This document shows, piece by piece, positions 6,778-11,667 of a stretch of 11,667 bases of DNA. A model generated the notes under the pieces. The model saw only the letters and a list, made by a program, of their open reading frames with translations. It searched no databases and was not told the DNA's origin. Both the position numbers and the translations under genes were made by a program. This stretch comes from Candidatus Parvarchaeota archaeon (GTDB taxonomy: Archaea > Nanobdellota > Nanobdellia > Pacearchaeales > GW2011-AR1), in the NCBI GenBank assembly GCA_004195435.1, contig PSPM01000017.1, positions 1 through 11,667 on the forward strand, read 5' to 3'. Positions within the stretch are counted from its first letter, which is position 1; each line of letters begins with the position of its first letter.

Positions 6778-7691
6778 TAAAAAATAAGAAAGGGATTTTC
6801 TTTACAGCTTTGGCTATTGTTTTATTGTCTTTATTTGTTTTGAGTTATACTTTTTATTCGGGAGTTCAACAAAGAAAAACTATCCAGCAAAGAATTGAAA
6901 CGATGCAGAATTTTATGGATTCTCTGGAAGAGGATATTCCAAGAAAGTTATATGTTTCTGGATTTAGAATAATTTTTTTATTTGAAAAAGAAATTGTAGA
7001 AACTGGAAATTATATAACTGATTTAGATACTAAGTTTTCTGAATTAATTATTTCCGGAACTTTAAATGACGAGTTTATGGAAATTATGAATCAAGCTACT
7101 ATTTCAGATATCGAACAATTCATTCAAGAAGATGCAGATAAAAAGAATATTGACATTACAATGTCTAATTCAGTTGTTTCTATTTCGCAAGATGATCCTT
7201 GGAATGTTAAGATTAGTTTGACCACCGATTTTCATATGAGTGATAAAGCTGGGCTTGCTTCTTGGGACAAGCCAGATTGGGTTATTGATGCTTATGTTCC
7301 TATAGAAGGTTTTGAAGATCCTCTTTATTTGCTTGGATATCCTGGAGGGCCAACTCCCAATATTATAAAAGAAATTGTTAAATCTAATATTGATAGTCCT
7401 CCATTTGATTTAGCAGAATTAAACACATTTGCTTTAGATTCAACTTATATTTTCAATCCTGATGCACCTAGCTTTCTTAATAGATTGCAAGGATCCTCAA
7501 CTGCAGATTTAAAAGCAGGAATTGAATCTGCAGTTCACATACCTTCTTATGGTCCAGCGCCAAGTTATGGTTCTGTGATAGATTATTTGTTTTTTGATAA
7601 TAATGATGGAGATTTTCCTCCAGGTGTAATTCCTGGAACTCCTAGCTGGTTTATATTGGATAATTCCCATAGGAATTATTATGGCTATTAG
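6768..7691 (+). CDS. Pilin-operon membrane-anchored protein, function unknown
   Basis: The protein has 307 residues. It begins MGLIKNKKGIFFTALAIVLL: a basic leader, possible class III cleavage after G9, then a membrane helix to about residue 29. Unlike the other pilin-like proteins here, it has no acidic residue at +5 or +6. Residues about 32-60 (QQRKTIQQRIETMQNFMDSL) are helical and possibly coiled-coil, as in extended pilin N-terminal helices. The remainder is an exported-type domain without cysteines. It ends with Pro/Gly-rich segments (YGPAPSYGSVIDYLFF, PPGVIPGTPSWFILD) and a short polar tail. Its start overlaps the displaced vWA reading frame, so it is probably translated from the same mRNA and may act with the vWA protein in a pilus or surface complex. 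I do not recognise the C-terminal family. Confidence 0.75.
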   Translation: MGLIKNKKGIFFTALAIVLLSLFVLSYTFYSGVQQRKTIQQRIETMQNFMDSLEEDIPRKLYVSGFRIIFLFEKEIVETGNYITDLDTKFSELIISGTLNDEFMEIMNQATISDIEQFIQEDADKKNIDITMSNSVVSISQDDPWNVKISLTTDFHMSDKAGLASWDKPDWVIDAYVPIEGFEDPLYLLGYPGGPTPNIIKEIVKSNIDSPPFDLAELNTFALDSTYIFNPDAPSFLNRLQGSSTADLKAGIESAVHIPSYGPAPSYGSVIDYLFFDNNDGDFPPGVIPGTPSWFILDNSHRNYYGY

Positions 7692-7740
7692 GATGGAAAT
7701 TAAATATAATTTTATTTTAGATTGATATTTATTAATAAGA

Positions 7741-7748
7741 TTTATAAA
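7741..7748 (+). promoter_or_regulatory. Probable TATA box for the major pilin
   Basis: TTTATAAA, preceded by a purine-rich AATAAGA that could be a BRE, lies about 57 bases before the ATG at 7802. A transcript starting near 7768-7772 would carry a leader of roughly 30 bases that includes the SD. The 110-base gap after the previous gene, rare in this compact window, supports a separate promoter. Confidence 0.5.
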
Positions 7749-7787
7749 GGAAATGCTCTTCTTTAAAATTATAGTTATAATAATTAT

Positions 7788-7797
7788 AAGGAGGTGA
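7788..7797 (+). promoter_or_regulatory. Perfect Shine-Dalgarno site of the major pilin
   Basis: AAGGAGGTGA is a full-length match to the usual anti-SD at the 3' end of 16S rRNA and ends 4 bases before ATG 7802. No other gene in the window has such a site. It fixes the start codon and suggests heavy translation. Confidence 0.85.
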
Positions 7798-7801
7798 GAA
7801 T

Positions 7802-8272
7802 ATGAAATTTAATAATAAAAGAGGTCAAGCAGCCATGGAGTTTTTGATGACTTATGGTTGGGCTATATTAGCCGCAGTGATTGCTATTGGAGTTCTTGCT
7901 TCTTTTGGAGTATTTAATCCTGGCGGTACACTTCCTACTGTTTGTACTATTGGAGCACCTTTGGGTTGTAATGTTGGTGTTGCTGATGACACAACAGGAG
8001 TTACATTTGAAATGATAAACGGAGCTGGACAAACTCTTACCATAACTGATATTACTGTTAGTGGTTGTGCTGGAGATCCCACTATAGATTTAGCAGCATC
8101 AAATGCTGCTGGTGAGTGGAGTGTGACAACAGGACAACATACTGTAGCGATTCCTTGTACACCTGCTTTAGTAGAGGGCGATCAATTTAATGGAGATATA
8201 ACTGTAAGTTATAGAACATCCGGAAGTGCTCTAGTTCAATCAGCTACAGGGCAGTTATCAGATACAGTTTAA
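7802..8272 (+). CDS. Major archaeal type IV-like pilin (class III signal peptide)
   Basis: The precursor has 156 residues and begins MKFNNKRGQAAMEFLMTYGW. This is a classic archaeal class III signal peptide: a short basic leader, predicted cleavage between G8 and Q9, E13 at +5, then a hydrophobic helix to about residue 38 that would form the pilus core. The mature C-terminal domain is small and beta-rich, with many Thr, Ala, Gly and Val. Its four cysteines (C48, C56, C89, C119) could make two disulfides. Its base composition is visibly richer in GC than neighbouring genes, as expected of a highly expressed gene. It has its own TATA box, a perfect SD and a terminator hairpin, so it is probably a monocistronic, abundant subunit. 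The motor genes that would assemble it lie just downstream on the other strand. Assignment as the major rather than a minor pilin is inferred from these expression signals. Confidence 0.88.
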   Translation: MKFNNKRGQAAMEFLMTYGWAILAAVIAIGVLASFGVFNPGGTLPTVCTIGAPLGCNVGVADDTTGVTFEMINGAGQTLTITDITVSGCAGDPTIDLAASNAAGEWSVTTGQHTVAIPCTPALVEGDQFNGDITVSYRTSGSALVQSATGQLSDTV

Positions 8273-8294
8273 AGTTTTATTTTTTATTCTTACC

Positions 8295-8335
8295 TTGGAG
8301 ATTAAAAATCTCCAATTTTTTATTTTTTATTTTTT
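8295..8335 (+). terminator. Hairpin plus T-tract terminator of the pilin gene
   Basis: TTGGAGATT (8295-8303) pairs perfectly with AATCTCCAA (8307-8315) around an AAA loop. It is followed by about 20 bases that are nearly all T. The stop codon is 22 bases upstream. T-tracts terminate archaeal transcription, and the 9-bp stem may also protect the mRNA 3' end. The T-tract is on the pilin side only, so the element should act mainly on the plus strand. The convergent ATPase gene ends at 8344. Confidence 0.7.
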
Positions 8336-8343
8336 AGAAAAAC

Positions 8344-9129
8344 TTATTTATTTAGTGGGTTTTCTGTGGGTTTGTTGGCCACAGTCACGCCTTTGTTGCC
8401 TATTATAAATCTGTAGATTTCTTTGGAGTGATTTGTTCCTCGCATTTTCAATACTTCTATAAATCTTTTTCTTAGATGCTTATGCCTCAGGAAATATAGG
8501 GAAATTATTGAATCAGATTCGAACTCAAGAGTTCTCGAATTTAGTTCTGTGCCTGTTAAAGGTTTTCCTTCAAGTGTTAAAATCGAGGTTACTTCCCATT
8601 TTTCAATTAGATTAAAAAGTCCAAGCGCAGCTTCTCTTTTAGCTAATTCTTTGTCAAAAAGTAATGCGAAGGAAGTTATACTATCTATAACCATTCTGGA
8701 TGTTTTCTGTTTTCTTATTATTGACTCTACAGTTCCACCACCTTCTTCAAGCATAGTTTTAACTTTTACAGGAGTGTATTCCAAAAATGTAAAGAGCCCT
8801 TTTTTTTCATATGCTTCAAGATCCCATCCAAATCTTTTCATGTGTCTAAAGAACTTTCCTTTTTTTTCTTCAAAAGTTACATAGAGACATTTTTCTCCTT
8901 TTTCCAATCCTTCTACTAAAAATTGCATGCCAAATATTGACTTTCCACTTCCAGAACCTCCCACAAGTAAATTGGTCGAATTTTTTTCAATCCCGCCTTC
9001 TATAAGTTTATCAAGATTTCCTATACCTGAGGTTATTCTCACCATAGATTTATTATTTTCAATAGATTTTTCTGAAATATCTTTTTTTGTTCTCTTTTTT
9101 GGAGGAATGTTCTTTTTTTGTTTTAGCAT
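8344..9129 (-). CDS. KaiC/RAD55-like ATPase of the pilus locus
   Basis: This is a single RecA-fold ATPase domain of 261 residues, the size of one KaiC domain. It has a lysine-rich, probably disordered N-terminus (1-28) and an entry motif ITSGIGNLDKLIEGGI (32-47). Walker A is GGSGSGKS (57-64, K63), the catalytic glutamates are at 87-88 (YVTFEEKK), and Walker B is RMVIDS (145-150, D149). The KaiC-family KMRGTNHS signature is at 228-235. All key residues are present, so it should bind and hydrolyse ATP. Its position directly behind the platform genes suggests a regulator or partner of the pilus motor, comparable with ArlH beside ArlI/ArlJ in archaella. Orthology to ArlH is not shown, and a signalling KaiC-like protein is the alternative. 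A 47-base gap separates it from the TadC-like gene. Confidence 0.85.
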   Translation of the reverse strand: MLKQKKNIPPKKRTKKDISEKSIENNKSMVRITSGIGNLDKLIEGGIEKNSTNLLVGGSGSGKSIFGMQFLVEGLEKGEKCLYVTFEEKKGKFFRHMKRFGWDLEAYEKKGLFTFLEYTPVKVKTMLEEGGGTVESIIRKQKTSRMVIDSITSFALLFDKELAKREAALGLFNLIEKWEVTSILTLEGKPLTGTELNSRTLEFESDSIISLYFLRHKHLRKRFIEVLKMRGTNHSKEIYRFIIGNKGVTVANKPTENPLNK

Positions 9130-9159
9130 CTTTCTCTTTCAATTTAAAAAATAATTTAG

Positions 9160-9168
9160 TATAAAAAT
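9160..9168 (-). promoter_or_regulatory. Possible TATA box for the KaiC-like gene
   Basis: ATTTTTATA on the minus strand is centred about 35 bases before ATG 9129, within the 47-base gap. It could drive a short-leader transcript, so the ATPase might be expressed apart from the motor operon. The evidence is weak in such AT-rich sequence. Confidence 0.25.
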
Positions 9169-9176
9169 CTATCTGG

Positions 9177-10076
9177 CTATATCAAATCTGAGAAATAACT
9201 TAATATTACTCCTCTAACAACGAAGAAAATAGTTATTCCCGTAATTACTAATGGTGCAACGTATTTCAGCCCTTCTTTTTCTTCACCTTTGCTAACTAGG
9301 CCAATTATTAAGGATCCTAAAATATCAATCACAATTATGAAAATCACGGAGAAATATTTTATGAAAGTTATTGATATGCTAACTTCTGTTATGGCAAATG
9401 GTGTTTGAGAGGTTGTTTCTACTTCTGGCAATGTTGAAAATAAGTTGGTCATAACTTCTACTAAAACCGATGATAGAGCAAATAGGAATGGGGCTCCGGC
9501 TGCTGTCGCAAAGAAAATGAATATTACATACATTAAAGTATTTGAGGCAGCTCTTTTTTCAACAAATTCTTTTTCTTTTATGTTTCTCGAAGTTTCTTCC
9601 AATAAAATTGCTAAATTACCTCCAGATTTAATTCCAGAAATTATTAGAGTAATTGTTTTTTTTATTTTTATAGAGTCTATTCTATCCGCCATATCTTGCA
9701 AAGCAATTTCTATTTTTTTCCCAGTTACTATGTCCTTTCCTAGTTTCAATATTTCTTTATCTAGTGGAGCAAATTCTTTTCTAGAACTTAATAAAAGTGC
9801 TTGATCAATTGTCATTCCAGCTCTTAAATTACTCGACATTAATTGAAGAAAATCAGGAAGAGCAGTTTCCATTTTTTTTAATTTTCCAGATTTTTTAAAC
9901 TGCCTTATTCCTATAATGTAGATAGTTACTAGAGCTTGAGTTGTAAATGTAGAAATTAATGAGGTTGCCCAATTATTAGTAAAGATGAAAATTAATGGGC
10001 TCAAGATAAAGAACCCATATATATTAAACAAAATTAATTTTTTCATTTGATCATTTAATTTTTTCATTATTTTCAT
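9177..10076 (-). CDS. TadC-like T2SF-domain pilus platform protein
   Basis: This integral membrane protein has 299 residues. Two helices lie at about 14-33 and 37-57. They are followed by a cytoplasmic four-helix T2SF/GspF domain at about 70-178, containing ALPDFLQLMSSNLRAGMTID and later SGIKSGGNLAILLEETSRNI, both typical of archaeal TadC/GspF-fold proteins. Three more hydrophobic segments lie at about 182-208, 235-260 and 268-292. It should sit in the cytoplasmic membrane with the TadB-like partner and couple ATPase motion to pilin insertion. Its ATG overlaps the stop of the upstream TadB-like gene as ATGA (10073-10076), a sign of coupled translation and the reason for choosing this start over the ATG three codons later. 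Confidence 0.87.
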   Translation of the reverse strand: MKIMKKLNDQMKKLILFNIYGFFILSPLIFIFTNNWATSLISTFTTQALVTIYIIGIRQFKKSGKLKKMETALPDFLQLMSSNLRAGMTIDQALLLSSRKEFAPLDKEILKLGKDIVTGKKIEIALQDMADRIDSIKIKKTITLIISGIKSGGNLAILLEETSRNIKEKEFVEKRAASNTLMYVIFIFFATAAGAPFLFALSSVLVEVMTNLFSTLPEVETTSQTPFAITEVSISITFIKYFSVIFIIVIDILGSLIIGLVSKGEEKEGLKYVAPLVITGITIFFVVRGVILSYFSDLI

Positions 10077-10954
10077 ATTAAACTTGGCCTAGTTGATTTT
10101 ATTATGCCTAGGAACATAATTTGGATAAATACTACGATGAAGAAAAAAGAGACATATAGAAGAATGCTTGTTGTTTCTGCTAAGTTTATCAAAGAAGAGA
10201 TAATTGTTAGGAACGTTATTGCAAGTGCAGGTAAAATTATGGAAGTTAACATATAAAACATTATCAGAGGGTTTAGCTTGTTTCCATAATTCTGAATTTG
10301 AACTATTTGTTCTTGTCCTAGAGTTTTTAGACTATACTTAATTACAATTGAAACGTCGCTTCCAGCTTTCATACCATTGCTTATTTGCCATAGAGTTCTT
10401 CTAAAAAATAATGAAGAACTTTTTTCCCCAATTTCTTCTAATACTTCAATTTGCGGATAACCGGCATTTATTTTTCTGACTATTTTTTTGAATTCTTCAC
10501 TCAACACTCCATAATCTGAAACGGAGATGCCGACTAGGATATTAAAAAGGGGAATTCCAGAATTTAACTGGACTAACATATCTTCCAAAGCAGGAATTAA
10601 ATTTTTTTCAATATCCTTATCTTTCCTATTAGAATATAATTTAGGATAAGCTAATTGATTAAATAAAATAAAAAAGGAAACAGCTAAGGAAATGCCCAAA
10701 GCTAAAAGATAAGCATTTTCCCTCCCCGAAAAAACAAAGATAGTTAATGAAATTAAATAAATTAAAACTAATGCAATTGAAGCATTTCTATAACAAATAT
10801 TTAGATACTCTTCTCTGGTAAGTCCTGTTTCTGTATTGTCTAGATATTTTTGAAGACTTGATTTTTTAGAAGGCCTAATAATGGCATCAAATAATCTAGG
10901 TTTTTTTCTTAATTTATCTATACTTGATCTAGTAAAGGGAATACGAAATTTCAT
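10073..10954 (-). CDS. TadB-like T2SF-domain pilus platform protein
   Basis: The protein has 293 residues. A basic cytoplasmic N-terminus of about 55 residues precedes two helices (58-76 and 81-99). A T2SF/GspF domain at about 116-225 includes IPALEDMLVQLNSGIPLFNI and ISNGMKAGSDVSIVIKYSLK. Two strong membrane segments follow at about 233-257 and 262-286. The N-terminal extension before the first helix pair and the position directly after the ATPase match archaeal TadB or ArlJ N-half-like proteins. In Tad systems two half-size T2SF proteins replace the single PilC/GspF, and the TadC-like gene completes the pair here. Its ATG overlaps the ATPase stop codon as ATGA (10951-10954). The operon promoter is outside the window. 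Confidence 0.86.
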   Translation of the reverse strand: MKFRIPFTRSSIDKLRKKPRLFDAIIRPSKKSSLQKYLDNTETGLTREEYLNICYRNASIALVLIYLISLTIFVFSGRENAYLLALGISLAVSFFILFNQLAYPKLYSNRKDKDIEKNLIPALEDMLVQLNSGIPLFNILVGISVSDYGVLSEEFKKIVRKINAGYPQIEVLEEIGEKSSSLFFRRTLWQISNGMKAGSDVSIVIKYSLKTLGQEQIVQIQNYGNKLNPLIMFYMLTSIILPALAITFLTIISSLINLAETTSILLYVSFFFIVVFIQIMFLGIIKSTRPSLI

Positions 10955-11667
10955 TCTTTTTTTGCAAGAATTAATTTGGGCTTGTTTTTTTTAATCGCGT
11001 CTAAAAGCAAATTCTTGTTTCTATAATAATAATTCATAATTTTTCCAAAACTTTCTAAGTCTCTTATTTTATTTTTTATTAACCAGTTTAATATATTTTT
11101 ACGTTCTTCAAGAGTTTTATTTATTTGAATATCATTCATTCCTGTGTTTCTGCTTAGGTCTTCAAAGAAGCTTGTACTTTCATTTAGAGTTTCAATAGAG
11201 TCAGTTTCTGGAACCCATCTATAAAGAATGTTGGCTTTAGCTTCATTTCCTTCTGCCTCTATTTCAGCTACTTGTAGAACTCTTCTAATCCCTCTTTTTC
11301 TATCTCTGAACATTATTATATTCAGATTTACTGCTTTAAGAAGATTTGATGGAACGTTTAGTGGTGGATTAACTAATCTTGAAATTGTTTCTGTTGCAGA
11401 ATCTGCGTGAAGAGTAGCATAAACAGAATGTCCTGTATGCATCGCTTCAAATAATACCATTGCCTCCTCGTGTTTTCTCATTTCTCCAAGGATTATTCTG
11501 TCAGGTCTCATTCTTAAAGAATTGATTAAGAGATCAATCATTTTTACTTCCCCCTTTCCTTCTGGATTGGGAGTTCTTGTGACTAAAGGATTCCAGTAAA
11601 GAAACTTTGGAAGCATCAATTCTCTTGTATCTTCTATACTTAGAATTCTTTGATTTGGGGGAATGAA
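10951..11667 (-). CDS. Pilus/secretion ATPase (TadA/CpaF/ArlI-like), C-terminal part cut by window edge
   Basis: The frame is open to the window edge, so 238 C-terminal residues are visible. An in-frame TTG at 11617-11619 is not the start, because conserved sequence (IPPNQRILSIEDTREL) lies upstream of it. That segment is the Asp-box region of secretion ATPases. The Walker B-like RIILGEMRKHEE and the His-box TGHSVYATLHADSA follow, and the family's helical C-terminal subdomain runs to the end. Walker A and the N-terminal domain must lie right of the window. The enzyme forms a hexameric cytoplasmic motor that hydrolyses ATP to drive pilin assembly. Linkage to two half-size T2SF proteins, without archaellum accessory genes in view, favours a Tad-type pilus over an archaellum, but ArlI cannot be excluded from this fragment alone. 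Confidence 0.92.
   Translation of the reverse strand, partial: FIPPNQRILSIEDTRELMLPKFLYWNPLVTRTPNPEGKGEVKMIDLLINSLRMRPDRIILGEMRKHEEAMVLFEAMHTGHSVYATLHADSATETISRLVNPPLNVPSNLLKAVNLNIIMFRDRKRGIRRVLQVAEIEAEGNEAKANILYRWVPETDSIETLNESTSFFEDLSRNTGMNDIQINKTLEERKNILNWLIKNKIRDLESFGKIMNYYYRNKNLLLDAIKKNKPKLILAKKE

Noticed and set aside
11617..11619. TTG as the start of the secretion ATPase
   Set aside because: The conserved IEDTREL box is coded immediately upstream in frame and continues to the edge.
8344..11667. Archaellum (arl) operon
   Set aside because: No arlC-G genes are seen, and two separate half-size T2SF proteins point to a Tad-type pilus. The missing ATPase N-terminus leaves some doubt.
1..11667. 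CRISPR arrays, insertion sequences, attachment sites, riboswitches
   Set aside because: No regularly spaced repeats, transposase motifs, integrase genes or tRNA-end duplications were seen by reading. Weak matches could be missed without computation.

Overview
The window looks like a piece of a small-genome archaeon, most likely from the DPANN group (Woesearchaeota/Pacearchaeota-like). The sequence is strongly AT-rich. Genes are tightly packed, mostly without Shine-Dalgarno (SD) sites, and preceded by TATA-like boxes at near-leaderless spacing. An intron-less tRNA-Ile lacks an encoded CCA. Several proteins begin with archaeal class III (prepilin-type) signal peptides. The lineage is inferred from style and protein families, not from a marker gene.

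Layout. Positions 1-2675 (+) hold the 3' part of an unrecognised gene, a Major Facilitator Superfamily transporter, and a small protein joining a zinc ribbon to an Hsp20/CS-like domain. A tRNA-Ile(GAT) gene lies at 2679-2753 on the minus strand. Positions 2844-7691 (+) form a tight row of three membrane-anchored, pilin-like proteins: a minor pilin-like protein, a giant von Willebrand factor A (vWA) protein, and a third pilin-like protein. The strongly expressed-looking pilin at 7802-8272 follows, with its own promoter, a perfect SD and a hairpin/T-tract terminator. Converging on it from the right (minus strand, 11667 to 8344) is the motor operon: a secretion/pilus ATPase (TadA/CpaF/ArlI-like, cut by the window edge), two T2SF-fold membrane platform proteins (TadB- and TadC-like, joined by ATGA overlaps), and a KaiC/RAD55-like ATPase.

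Together the two convergent clusters look like a self-contained archaeal Tad-type (type IV-like) pilus locus: motor and platform on one side, major pilin, minor pilins and a large adhesin on the other. The vWA protein resembles in concept the vWA-bearing TadG/CpaL proteins of bacterial Tad pili. Here a LamG-like sugar-binding fold and a cysteine-rich repeat module are inserted inside the vWA domain itself. Its last 42 codons are displaced by one frameshift near 6643-6673. The reading frame after the shift is clearly coding and overlaps the start of the next gene by 10 bases, so the annotated end at 6676 is probably not the ancestral one. A role in attachment to other cells would fit a DPANN lifestyle but is inference.
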